From NCBI GenBank assembly GCA_022827025.1, contig JAJDTT010000164.1:1-40345 (forward strand): a stretch of DNA of 40,345 nucleotides. The letters run 5' to 3'. The stretch comes from Acidobacteriota bacterium (GTDB taxonomy: Bacteria; Acidobacteriota; UBA6911; RPQK01; JAJDTT01). The notes under the pieces were generated by a model that was not told the origin of the DNA, did not search any database, and saw nothing but the letters and a program-made list of their open reading frames with translations. Made by a program: the position numbers and the translations under genes. This document shows positions 1 through 9,900 of the stretch, one piece after another. Numbering within the stretch: position 1 is the stretch's first letter; the number at the start of each line of letters is the position of its first letter.

Positions 1-521
<521 letters not shown>

Positions 522-600
522 AGAATTTTTCGCTGCCGCGAAGATCAGATGTCGCCTTGAACAGGCAAGGGTTGCCGCTTTTTCCAGATGAAGAGGGTTT

Positions 601-717
601 TCCGGTGACTATGGCGGAGGGGGTACACCTGTTCCCATCCCGAACACAGAAGTTAAGCCCTCCAGCGCCGATGATACTGCATGGGTGACTGTGTGGGAAA
701 GTAGGTCGTTGCCGGGA
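601..717 (+). rRNA. rrf: 5S ribosomal RNA
   Basis: A complete 5S rRNA gene. The core CCCATCCCGAACACAGAAGT (about 636-655) and the 3' half with TGGGAAAGTAGGTCGTTGCC are typical. The ends pair: 602-609 (CCGGTGAC) with 708-715 (GTTGCCGG), allowing two wobble pairs, which places the ends within one or two bases. It follows 23S directly and is followed seven bases later by a terminator hairpin, so it closes the rrn operon. Confidence 0.96.
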
Positions 718-723
718 TTTTAA

Positions 724-754
724 TGAAAAGGGCCTCCTTGCGAGGCCCTTTTCA
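724..754. terminator. Bidirectional rho-independent terminator of the rrn operon and mutL
   Basis: A perfect 13-bp stem (724-736 with 742-754, arms TGAAAAGGGCCTC and GAGGCCCTTTTCA) closes a 5-nt loop. The AAAA/TTTT at its base gives a U-tract on either strand. It lies between the 5S gene on plus and the mutL stop (815) on minus, so it can stop transcription arriving from both sides. Confidence 0.93.
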
Positions 755-814
755 TTTGTGTCTGCTCACCGCGATTCTGATCCGCCCGGCCCGGCGATTT
801 TCCATTCAGCCCGT

Positions 815-2650
815 TCAAATCCGCTTGAAGCCACGAAGGATCTCTTCGATGCCCACCCGGAGAACGATGGGACGCCCATGAGGACAGGTGTAGGGGGTCT
901 CACAAACCATCAGTTGATCCAAGAGCCATTGGATTTTCTCCCGAGACAGCGGAGTGTTGATCTTGATGGCGCTACGACAGGCCAGACTGATGGCGATCTT
1001 CTCCCGCCGGCGCCGAAGAGAAGAGCCCTCCGCAGCCAGGTGGGTCTCCTCACCCTGAAAGTTGTTCACAATCTCCTGCAAGAGCTCCAGCGCGTCACAT
1101 GATCCCGCCAGCGCCGGTACCCCACGCACCAGGATCGTCCGGTCCCCGAACCATTCCACGGCGAAGCCATTGTGGTTGAGATCCTCCAGAATTTCCTCCA
1201 GCGTCGCTTTCTGCTCGGGCGTCAATTCCAGCTTCAGCGGTTCCAACAGATACTGCGTCGGCGGTTCTCCTGCTCCGCCCATCTCCTTGAGGGCCTGGTC
1301 GAAGAGGATCCGTTCGTGAGCCACATGTTGGTCGATCAGCAAAACGCCTTCTCTGTCCGCCGCGACGATAAAGCTCTCGACGAACTGCCCCAGGACAACG
1401 GGGACCGGGCTGAGATCGGTGGTCTCCGGGATGTTGTCCAGATGCGGGTCGGCTCCGCCTTCCCGGACGATCGGTGCCGGCGCCGGAACAACGGAGTCTC
1501 GGCTGAGGCCGGCGCCATCTCCATGAGAGGGCGGGGAAAAGAGGGCGGACCCGGTATGGCCAGAACGGAATCGGTCCTGAACCGTGGGTCGGGGCGCATT
1601 ACGGGAAAACGACGGCGGCAGGTCGCTCGCCAAGCTCGACAGGTCGACTCTGCGTTGCTGCAAGGCTTCCTCGACAGCGTGCAATACGGCGGAATGCACG
1701 GCCCCGCTGTGACGAAAACGAACCTCTGTCTTGGACGGATGGACGTTGACGTCCACGTCCTCGGGCTCGACCTCAAGAAAGAGCAGAACCCGGGCATGAG
1801 ATCGGGCCGGCATGGCATCCCGGTAGGCTTCTCGAACGGCATGGGCCATGACCCGGTCGCGGACCATTCGCCGATTCACGAACAGGAATTGCGACGCCGT
1901 GCTGCTCCTGTGGTCGTGGGGCAGAGAAACGTATCCCTGCACTCGAAGGTTGTTCTTCCGGTAGTCGACGGGAGCCAAGTTCTCCAGAAAGGATTCACCC
2001 AAGACCTGGAAAACACGGTCCTCGAGCCCCGCGGAAACATCTGCCTCCAACAGCAATCGGCCATGGTGATTGAAATGGAACCGGACGGACGGGTAGGCGA
2101 GACAATAGTGGGTGAGCTGTCTCGTCAGGTGCCCAAGGTCCGTAGAGTAAGTCTTTAGGAATTTCTTTCTTGCGGGGACGTTATAAAATAAATCCTCTAC
2201 CAGAACCTCAGTCCCGTTGGCGCAGGATATTTCTCGGATCTCGACGAGTTGGCCCGCCTCAATCCGCACTTCGGTTCCCGGATCCGCCGAATCGGATTGG
2301 GAATTCGGACAGGTCCTGAGCCTGAGACGCGAGACCGACGCGATGGACGGAAGCGCCTCTCCCCGAAAACCCAGCGTTCGAATTCGTGCCAGATCTTCAA
2401 GGGTGCTGATCTTGCTGGTGGCATGCCGCTCGAAAGCGAGCCGGGCATCGTCGGGACTCATTCCCACGCCGTTGTCGCGAACGCTGATCAGCCGCTGACC
2501 GCCAGCCTCTGCCCGCACCGAGATCGAAGTCGCCTCCGCGTCCAGCGAGTTCTCCAGCAACTCTTTGAGGACGGAAGCGGGACGCTCGACGATCTCCCCC
2601 GCAGCGATCTGATGGGTCAGGACTTCCGGTAAGAGCTGAACCTTGCCCAT
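815..2650 (-). CDS. mutL: DNA mismatch repair protein MutL (endonuclease type)
   Basis: MutL (611 aa) links mismatch recognition by MutS to strand removal. The N-terminal GHKL ATPase is clear: HQIAAGEIVERPASVLKEL, DNGVGM and TLGFRGEALPSIASVS. After a variable linker (about 335-420) the C-terminal domain carries DQHVAHERILFD (440-451), ACRSAIK (about 557-563), CPHGRP (589-594) and a terminal FKRI. These are the metal-site motifs of MutL proteins that nick DNA themselves, as in species without MutH; the usual DQHA is DQHV here and the final Glu of the motif is Asp. The ATG has no Shine-Dalgarno sequence, but a TATACT box ends 7 nt upstream. It is the last gene of a minus-strand block and converges on the rrn operon. 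Confidence 0.97.
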   Translation of the reverse strand: MGKVQLLPEVLTHQIAAGEIVERPASVLKELLENSLDAEATSISVRAEAGGQRLISVRDNGVGMSPDDARLAFERHATSKISTLEDLARIRTLGFRGEALPSIASVSRLRLRTCPNSQSDSADPGTEVRIEAGQLVEIREISCANGTEVLVEDLFYNVPARKKFLKTYSTDLGHLTRQLTHYCLAYPSVRFHFNHHGRLLLEADVSAGLEDRVFQVLGESFLENLAPVDYRKNNLRVQGYVSLPHDHRSSTASQFLFVNRRMVRDRVMAHAVREAYRDAMPARSHARVLLFLEVEPEDVDVNVHPSKTEVRFRHSGAVHSAVLHAVEEALQQRRVDLSSLASDLPPSFSRNAPRPTVQDRFRSGHTGSALFSPPSHGDGAGLSRDSVVPAPAPIVREGGADPHLDNIPETTDLSPVPVVLGQFVESFIVAADREGVLLIDQHVAHERILFDQALKEMGGAGEPPTQYLLEPLKLELTPEQKATLEEILEDLNHNGFAVEWFGDRTILVRGVPALAGSCDALELLQEIVNNFQGEETHLAAEGSSLRRRREKIAISLACRSAIKINTPLSREKIQWLLDQLMVCETPYTCPHGRPIVLRVGIEEILRGFKRI

Positions 2651-2657
2651 TGGGAGG

Positions 2658-2663
2658 AGTATA
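2658..2663 (-). promoter_or_regulatory. Possible -10 box for mutL (leaderless candidate)
   Basis: On the minus strand TATACT ends 7 nt before the mutL ATG, so transcription would begin at or next to the start codon. No clear -35 is seen 16-18 nt further up. The mutL start lacks a Shine-Dalgarno sequence, which fits a leaderless message. The hexamer could occur by chance. Confidence 0.35.
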
Positions 2664-2704
2664 GCAACTCCCGCCCAGGGCTTTGGCTGCGGAAACCCGG
2701 TGTC

Positions 2705-4516
2705 TCAGGTCAGGCGCAAATGGAGTTCCCGCTGCTGCTGCAAGCTGACGCCTGACGGCGAGCCCGACATGAGATCCATCGCTCTCGCGGTCTTGGGGAA
2801 GCAGATAACGTCACGAATGGATTGTTCGCCTGCCAGAATCATGACGATTCTGTCCAGACCCAGAGCGATGCCACCATGGGGAGGCACACCGAAACGGAGC
2901 GCATCCAGGAAGAATCCGAACTTGCCTTGCATTTCCTCCGGGCCGATCCGCAACGCTTCGAAAACCCGCGCCTGCAACTCCTGCCTGTGGATCCGAATGG
3001 ATCCTCCGCCGATCTCCGTTCCATTCAGAACCACGTCGTACGCCTTGGCGCGGACCCGTTCCGGAGCGGTCTCCAGCAGGTGCAAATCCTCCTCCTTCGG
3101 CGAGGTGAACGGATGGTGACAAGCCAGAAAACGGGAGTCCTCTTCGCTCCACTCCAGGAGCGGGAAATCGTAGACCCAGAGACAGTCCTGCCGATGTTCC
3201 GGGATCAGATTCTCCTGCCTTGCCAGATGGAGCCTCAGCAGGGACAGGACGTTGTTGACCTGAGATTCGTCTCCGGCCACCATCAGCAGGATGTCGCCGG
3301 CTTCAAGCTCAGCCAAATCCGCCGCGCGCTGAAGCACCGACGCTCCGACACTCTTGGGCAAGGAGCTTCTGAAGCCACCTGCCGTGGACTTGATCCAGGC
3401 CATACCGCCGGTTCCCAGCTCGGTGACAAACCGGATCAATTCATCGGTCTCCCTCCGGGTGTAATCGGCCTTTCCCGGAACCCGGATTCCGCGGATGCAC
3501 CCGCCCTCCTTCAAAATTCGCCGGAAAACCTGGAATCCGCTCTCCTCGAAGGCGTTCCCCACGTCGCGCAATTCCAATCCGAACCGGGTATCGGGCCGAT
3601 CCGTTCCGTACCGGGACATGGCTTCCGCGTAACTGAGCCTGGGAAAGGGAATTGTCAGATCGTATCCGGCGACCTTGAAGATCCGTTGGAGCAGGGACTC
3701 CACGAGCCGGAAGACGTCTTCGATTCGGACGAAGGACATCTCGATGTCGATCTGCGTGAACTCGGGCTGCCGGTCGGCCCGGAGGTCCTCGTCACGAAAG
3801 CAACGGACGATCTGGAAGTATCGATCGAAACCGGAAACCATCAGGAGCTGCTTGAACAACTGCGGCGACTGGGGCAGGGCATAGAATTGTCCCCGGTGAA
3901 CACGGCTGGGAACCAGGTAGTCCCGGGCCCCCTCCGGGGTGGATTTGGTCAGGAAGGGAGTCTCGATTTCCAGGAATCCGCGACGGTCCATGAGTTTGCG
4001 GGTTTCCAGGCAGATTTCGTGACGCAGCCGCACATTGGTCTGCATCCGTGGCCGGCGCAAGTCCAGATAGCGGTAACGCAGGCGGGTCTCCTCCGAAGTC
4101 CCCTGTTCCTCGGAGATGGGAAAAGGGGGGGTCTTGGAGACGCTCAGGAGCCGAATTTCCTCCGCCCGGACTTCTACCGTACCCGTAGGAATCTGGACAT
4201 TGACCGTCTCGTCGTCGCGATCGATCACGTTGCCCACGACGGCCACCACATCCTCGGACCGGAGCTCTTTCGCCTTGTCGAGGACGGCTCTGTCCTCCGC
4301 ACTTGCGACGACCTGGACGGTCCCTTCCCGATCCCTGAGATCCACGAAAATCAGGTTGCCCAGATCCCGGGTCCGGTCCACCCATCCCATGACGGTCACA
4401 CGTTTGCCCACATCACTTGGCCGTATCGCCCCGCAACGGTGGCTCCGATGGAGACTGCCCATGCTGTCGATGTGGTAGGCAGGTCGATTCAGTGCTTGTT
4501 TGCCGACGGTTGCCAC
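2705..4516 (-). CDS. aspS: Aspartyl-tRNA synthetase
   Basis: This enzyme charges tRNA-Asp in the cytoplasm. The 603-aa product is a full bacterial-type AspRS: an N-terminal anticodon-binding OB fold, then class II motif 2 in FRDEDLRADRQPEF, a GAD insertion domain, and motif 3 in HGGIALGLDRIVM near the C-terminus. The anticodon domain reads RDLG where nondiscriminating enzymes usually have RDHG, so it is predicted to charge only tRNA-Asp. The start is a GTG at 4516 with GGAGGAGG about 10 nt upstream; homology begins about 20 codons later, and an ATG at 4462 is possible but has no Shine-Dalgarno sequence. It lies 19 nt after hisS, with its ribosome site at the hisS 3' end, so the two are probably cotranscribed. 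Confidence 0.96.
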   Translation of the reverse strand: MATVGKQALNRPAYHIDSMGSLHRSHRCGAIRPSDVGKRVTVMGWVDRTRDLGNLIFVDLRDREGTVQVVASAEDRAVLDKAKELRSEDVVAVVGNVIDRDDETVNVQIPTGTVEVRAEEIRLLSVSKTPPFPISEEQGTSEETRLRYRYLDLRRPRMQTNVRLRHEICLETRKLMDRRGFLEIETPFLTKSTPEGARDYLVPSRVHRGQFYALPQSPQLFKQLLMVSGFDRYFQIVRCFRDEDLRADRQPEFTQIDIEMSFVRIEDVFRLVESLLQRIFKVAGYDLTIPFPRLSYAEAMSRYGTDRPDTRFGLELRDVGNAFEESGFQVFRRILKEGGCIRGIRVPGKADYTRRETDELIRFVTELGTGGMAWIKSTAGGFRSSLPKSVGASVLQRAADLAELEAGDILLMVAGDESQVNNVLSLLRLHLARQENLIPEHRQDCLWVYDFPLLEWSEEDSRFLACHHPFTSPKEEDLHLLETAPERVRAKAYDVVLNGTEIGGGSIRIHRQELQARVFEALRIGPEEMQGKFGFFLDALRFGVPPHGGIALGLDRIVMILAGEQSIRDVICFPKTARAMDLMSGSPSGVSLQQQRELHLRLT

Positions 4517-4535
4517 TTCTTTCGATCCTCCTCCT

Positions 4536-5798
4536 TCACGCCGATCTTACGTGTCGGGAGATGCGTCCCTGCTGCAATCGAGTCTGGGTCCCATCGGCCA
4601 TTCTCTTGATGGAGTAGAGCCCGGTGCGAATCTCATCGTCCCCGATGACGCAGACGAACCGGGAGCCAAGACGATTGGCCAAGCGCATCTGGGCCCGGAG
4701 GCTGCGTCCGCCGAAGTCCAGGTAGGCAAAAATTCCTTCACGCCGAAGGTCTCGAGCCAGAGTGAATGCTTTTTCCAGTGAGTCCTCATTCAGATAGGCG
4801 AAAAAGATCTCAGGCCGGGGGGAACGATAGCCTGCAGCCAACTGGTCGTTCCGGGAGAGGAGCAGAACCAGGCGCTCCAGACCCAGGCCAAAACCGAACC
4901 CCTGTGCCGGCGGACCCTCGAGGAGCTCGGACAGTCCATCGTAGCGGCCGCCTCCCAGCAACGCGTTCTGCGTCGGCCCCAGACGATCCGTCACCATCTC
5001 AAACGTGGTCCGCACATAGTAGTCCAGACCTCGAACCAATCGAGGCGTCACCGAGTAGGAAACCCCGATGAGATCCAGGAATTCCCGAAAGCGCCGGAAG
5101 TGATCCCGGCATTCCCGGCACAGGTGGTCCAGGATCGACGGCAGGTTGTCGATGACCGGAGAACAGGACGCCTGCTTGCAGTCCAGGACGCGAAGAGGAT
5201 TCCGCCGGGACCGCTTCCGGCAATCTGCGCAAAGATCCGACTCGGCCAGCAACCTCTCCTGGAGGATGCGAACGTAGGCCGGCCGGCAAGACGGGCAGCC
5301 CACGGAATTCACCAGCAGCCGGACCCCCCGAACTCCAAGGTCGTCCAGCAGGACATGGAGCATCTCCATCACTTCCGCCTCGATGCCCGGATGATCCGAG
5401 CCCAGAACTTCGGCCCCGATCTGATGGAACTGGCGATAGCGGCCTTTCTGGGGTCTCTCCCTGCGAAACATAGGTCCGACGTAATAGAGCTTCGTCAGAC
5501 CGCTCCCCCGATTCAGATGATTTTCCAGATAAGATCGAACCACGGGCGCAGTCCCCTCGGGCCGGAGGCTGATGTCACGGCCCCTTCGAGCCGGAATCGT
5601 GTACATTTCCTTCTGCACGATGTCCGTCTCCAGTCCGAGACTGCGGCAGAACAGATTGGTCTCCTCCAAGACCGGGGTCCGGATCTCGCCGTAGCCGTAG
5701 CGCCGGAACAGAAGGCGAGTCTTCTCTTCGATCTCCTGCCACAGCTCCACGCTACCGGGGAGAATGTCGTGGGTTCCCCGAACTGAGCGAACGTTCAT
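4536..5798 (-). CDS. hisS: Histidyl-tRNA synthetase
   Basis: This class II synthetase charges tRNA-His. The 420-aa length is normal. The N-terminus VRGTHDILPG, motif 2 region RPEGTAP and PQKGRYRQFHQIG, the histidine-A signature LVRGLDYYVRTTFE, and LGGGRYDGL are all present, followed by a C-terminal anticodon-binding domain. The ATG at 5798 has no Shine-Dalgarno sequence, but a perfect TATAAT ends 11 nt upstream, so a very short leader is likely. It is followed closely by aspS and preceded by accA after a 149-nt gap. Confidence 0.96.
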   Translation of the reverse strand: MNVRSVRGTHDILPGSVELWQEIEEKTRLLFRRYGYGEIRTPVLEETNLFCRSLGLETDIVQKEMYTIPARRGRDISLRPEGTAPVVRSYLENHLNRGSGLTKLYYVGPMFRRERPQKGRYRQFHQIGAEVLGSDHPGIEAEVMEMLHVLLDDLGVRGVRLLVNSVGCPSCRPAYVRILQERLLAESDLCADCRKRSRRNPLRVLDCKQASCSPVIDNLPSILDHLCRECRDHFRRFREFLDLIGVSYSVTPRLVRGLDYYVRTTFEMVTDRLGPTQNALLGGGRYDGLSELLEGPPAQGFGFGLGLERLVLLLSRNDQLAAGYRSPRPEIFFAYLNEDSLEKAFTLARDLRREGIFAYLDFGGRSLRAQMRLANRLGSRFVCVIGDDEIRTGLYSIKRMADGTQTRLQQGRISRHVRSA

Positions 5799-5809
5799 GA
5801 TGAGGCCCG

Positions 5810-5815
5810 ATTATA
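5810..5815 (-). promoter_or_regulatory. Probable -10 box for hisS-aspS
   Basis: A consensus TATAAT on the minus strand ends 11 nt before the hisS ATG. The -35 is weak (TTTCCA at a short 15-nt spacing). The predicted transcript would begin about 4 nt before the start codon, giving almost no leader. Confidence 0.5.
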
Positions 5816-5947
5816 CCCTACCCCCTGGATTGGAAAGCCGGGTATGAATCCTGTCAGGGAAGGGGGTCCCCTCCGGGAGGCGGAGGTCAGGGCCGGTCCG
5901 GCGCCGCGGCGGCTCTTGCCGAAGACCGCTGAAGAGTCCGGTTCAAC

Positions 5948-6871
5948 TCAGACCCGACTCGCGTACTCGCCGATTTTGCGGAACTTTTCATGACGAGAAT
6001 CGATTCGGTCTTCGGGGTCCAGAGCGGAAACCTCCTCCAAGTGGCGGGACAGCGCCCTCGACAGTGCGCTCGTCGTCTGATCCCAATCGTTATGGGCGCC
6101 TCCCGGAGGCTCGGCAACAATCTCATCGACGATTCCGAACCGCTGCAGATCCTGCGCGGTGAGCTTCAAGCTCTGGGCGGCCTCGCGAACATGATTCTGG
6201 TCCTTCCACAAGATGGCGGAGCAGCTTTCCGGGGAAATGACGGAGTAGATGGAATTCTCCAGCATGAGGATCCGATCCGCCAGACCCACCGCCAAGGCGC
6301 CTCCGCTGCCGCCTTCTCCCAGCACGGTCGCGATGAGGGGGACCCGAAGTCCGGCCATGGAACGCAGGTTATAGGCGATCGCTTCCGCCTGACCCCGCTT
6401 CTCGGCTCCCAGTCCCGGATAGGCGCCAGGAGTGTCGATAAAGGTGAGAACGGGGCGTCCGAACTTCTCGGCCAGCTTCATCAACCGCAACGCCTTGCGA
6501 TACCCCTCAGGCTTCGGCATCCCGTAATTACGCTCCAGGCGCTCCTTCGTATTGCGCCCCTTCTGGTGTCCCAAGACCATGACGGGCGCGCCCTTGAAAC
6601 TGGCCATCCCGCCCACGATCGCCCGGTCATCCGCATACTTTCGGTCGCCGTGGATCTCCCGAAACGAATCAAAGAGACGGTCGAAGCAATCCAGCGTGTA
6701 GGGTCGATCCTGATGGCGTGAGATCTGCACCCTGTCCCACGCTGCGCCAGGGGACGATGGGCCGGCTCGCTGCTCATCCGGCTGCTGAGCCTGTTCCTGA
6801 AGCCGCAAACGTGAGCGCTCTTCCATCTGATCTTCGAGTGAAACGATCTTTTGCGCCTTCTCGATGGTCAT
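5948..6871 (-). CDS. accA: Acetyl-CoA carboxylase carboxyltransferase, alpha subunit
   Basis: AccA pairs with AccD to move the carboxyl group from carboxybiotin to acetyl-CoA, the first step of fatty-acid synthesis. The sequence shows ISRHQDRPYTLD, GDRKYADD, QKGRNTKER, FGRPVLTFIDTPGAYPG, GEGGSGGALA and SVISPESCSAILW, all standard for AccA. The ATG at 6871 gives 307 aa and the usual N-terminus MTIEKAQKIVSLEDQ; an upstream GTG at 6925 would add 18 unrelated residues and has no ribosome site. It lies 105 nt downstream of dnaE. No accD or biotin carboxyl carrier gene is in the window. Confidence 0.96.
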   Translation of the reverse strand: MTIEKAQKIVSLEDQMEERSRLRLQEQAQQPDEQRAGPSSPGAAWDRVQISRHQDRPYTLDCFDRLFDSFREIHGDRKYADDRAIVGGMASFKGAPVMVLGHQKGRNTKERLERNYGMPKPEGYRKALRLMKLAEKFGRPVLTFIDTPGAYPGLGAEKRGQAEAIAYNLRSMAGLRVPLIATVLGEGGSGGALAVGLADRILMLENSIYSVISPESCSAILWKDQNHVREAAQSLKLTAQDLQRFGIVDEIVAEPPGGAHNDWDQTTSALSRALSRHLEEVSALDPEDRIDSRHEKFRKIGEYASRV

Positions 6872-6921
6872 TAGCTCACTTCGAAGGTCACTTGGAAAGT
6901 TGACTGCCAGCCGATCGGGCG

Positions 6922-6934
6922 GCACGAGTCGTGC
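6922..6934. repeat. Small perfect palindrome between dnaE and accA
   Basis: GCACGAGTCGTGC is an inverted repeat of 6 bp around one central base, in the 105-nt dnaE-accA gap, about 50 nt upstream of the accA start. It could be a protein-binding site; in GC-rich DNA it may also be chance. Confidence 0.25.
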
Positions 6935-6976
6935 GGCTTCGGGAATTCGACTCCTGTTCCGGAACGGACGCCGGTT

Positions 6977-9900
6977 CTAAGTATACAGGGTGACGGCGCT
7001 TTTCCCAAAAAGATCTTCCACCGCGGTGACGAAGGAAGGAACCGGGTTGACGGCAAGCTCCTGGACGGGGATCAGTCGAATCCGGTAGCTCTCTTTTTCG
7101 ACCAGCTCGAACTGCAGGGGGCACTTGCCCGGGTGGCGGCTCACCACGTCGTGGAGCCCGGTGACCTTGTCGTCGTCGAGGGAGGGCAACGGGATGGTGA
7201 TCTCCGCATACTGGACGGCTCCGTTCCAGAGACCGTCCAGGGGAACCAGGTCGGAACAAAGGATGCGCATCTTGCCGCGGACGTCCGACTCGCAACGGCC
7301 GCGCAACAACACCGGCGGCGCCGACTCCAACAGGGACTGGCACCTGCGGTAGGCCTTGGGCCAGACCAGGACTTCCACGCTCCCCGAGAGGTCCTCCAGG
7401 ACGAAGGTCGCCATGGCGTCCCCCTTGCGGGTCGTGAGCCGCTTGACGTCTGTGATCAACCCTCCGATCGACAGCTCCCGGCCCCCCGTTTCCTCGGAAA
7501 TCTCCCGCGCCTTGATGTCCGAGAAACGCGCCAGCTCCGCCTGGTAGCCCTTGAGAGGGTGTCCCGTGACATAGTGCCCCAGTGCTTCCTTCTCATAGCG
7601 CCATTTCAGGGGGTCCGGCCATTCCGCCTCCGGTTCGCTCTCCGGAGCGGCAGCCGCCACCGGTCCCATGCTCTGCTGAAAGAGGTTCAACTGTCCGCTG
7701 AGCCGGTCCTTCTGCGCCTTTTGCGCCCTCTCGATGGAGCGGTCCAGGTTCTCCAGCAAGCCTCTTCGAGACCGGTTCAGGGCATCGAATGCTCCGGACT
7801 TGATCAACGCCTCCAAGACCCGCTTGTTGAGGGTCCGCAAGTCCACGTGTTCCAGGAAATGGGAAAAGCTGGTGAAGGTCTTCACTTCGTCCCGGCATGC
7901 GAGTATCGAACGAATGGCGGCCTCTCCCACGTTCCTTATGGCGGCGAGGCCGAATTGGATACTCTCACCGCGGGCCGAGAAGTGAAGCGTTCCACTGTTG
8001 ATATTCGGTGGCAGAACCCGTATGTCCACGTCGCGGCATTCGTTCAGGTACTGGACCATCTTGTCGGTGTTGGAGGTCTCGCTGGTGAGCAGGGCCGCCA
8101 TGAACTGCACCGGATAGTGGCTCTTGAGATAGGCGGTCTGATAGGCGAGGATCGCATACGCGGTCGAGTGGCTCTTGTTGAAACCGTACCCCGCAAATTG
8201 CTCGATCAGGTCATAGATTTTCTGGGCCTTCTTCGGGTCGACGCCCCGTTCCCGGCAACCCGCCAGGAATATCTTCTTCTGGCCCCGCATGACCTTCTTC
8301 TTCTTCTTGCCCATGGCCCGGCGGAGCAGATCGGCTTCACCCAGAGAGAACCCAGCCAATTTGCTGGCAATCTGCATGACCTGTTCCTGGTAGACGATGA
8401 CCCCGTAGGTCTCCCGCAGGATCTCCTCCAACTCGGGCACCTCGTACCGGATCTTGACCTTGCCGTGCCGGCGCGCCACGAAATCGTCGATCATTCCCCC
8501 CTGGATGGGTCCGGGGCGATAGAGGGCGTTCATGGCGATGAGGTCCTCGAAACGGCTGGGCTGGAGCCGTTTCAAGATTTCCCTCATCCCCCGCGACTCG
8601 AACTGGAAGATGCCGGTGGTGCGGCCTTCGCTGAAGAGCCGGAAAGTATCTTCATCCTGCAAATCGATTTGATCCAGCTCGATTTCCGGATTCGTCTGCT
8701 CTCGAATCTGCTCCAGGGTCTGTTCGATGAGCGTCAGCGTGGTCAGCGCCAGGAAATCCATCTTGAGCAGCCCCAGCCGCTCCAGATCGTTCATCGTGTA
8801 TTGGGTCGTGATCTCATCCTTGCTGGACTTGTACAGGGGAATGAGTTCAATCAGCGGTCTGGGGGCAATGACGATACCGGCGGCGTGAGTGGAGGCGTGC
8901 CGGGCCAGTCCCTCCAAGCGTTGAGCCACGGTCATGAGCTGCTGGTAGCGCTCATCTCCGGCTGTGAGGTCCCGGAGCTCCCTGACCGTCTTCAGAGATT
9001 TCTCCAAGGTGACGTCAGGTCCCGAGGGGACCAGCCGGGCGATGCGGTCGACCTCTCCGTAGGGAATGTTCAAGCCGCGCCCGGCGTCCCGAATCGCTCC
9101 CCGGGCGGCCATGGTTCCGAAAGTGATGATCTGGCTCACGTTGTCGCGGCCGTACTTCTGGGTCACGTAGTCGATGACCTGACTCCGGCGATGCATGCAG
9201 AAGTCGATATCGATGTCGGGTGGAGTGACGCGCTCCGGATTCAGGAACCGTTCGAAGAGCAGGCCATACTGAAGCGGGTCCACGTCGGTGATCTGCATGG
9301 CATAGGAAACCAGGCTGCCGGCTGCGGACCCCCGCCCGGGACCCACGGCAATCCCTTGTTCCCGCGCGTATTTCATGAAATCCCAGACGATCAGGAAATA
9401 TCCCGAAAAATTCATTTTCTGAATCATGGCGATTTCCTGATCCAGACGTTGGGAATACTCCTGAAACGGGTGGGCCAGCCCGTCCGGGCCCCGCTGCTTC
9501 TTTAAGGTCTCCAACCGCCCGGAGAACCCCTCCCGGACCACGGACTCGAAGTAGGAATCCAGCGTATTGCCCGGGGGAACTTCGAACTCCGGAAACACCG
9601 ATCCGCTGTCCTGCAAACGGAACTCACACTGCTCGGCGACGGCAAGGGTGTTGGAAAGCGCGCCGGGAATGTGGCCGAAGAGTTGGGCCATCTGCTCCGG
9701 GGTCTTCAAGAAAAACTGATCGGTCCGGTAGCGCAGCCGGTTGGTGTCCTCGACGGTCTTTCCCGTCTGGATGCATAGCAGAACATCGTGAGGAAAGGAG
9801 TCCTCCTGAGAAAGGTAGTGGCAGTCGTTGGTCGCCACCAGCGGGAGATCCAACTCCCTGGCCAAACTCAGGATGCCGTCATTCACCGACTTCTGCGCTT

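Noticed and set aside
7133-9505. 790-codon open frame opposite dnaE
   Set aside because: A shadow of dnaE codon bias; the real gene has every polymerase motif.
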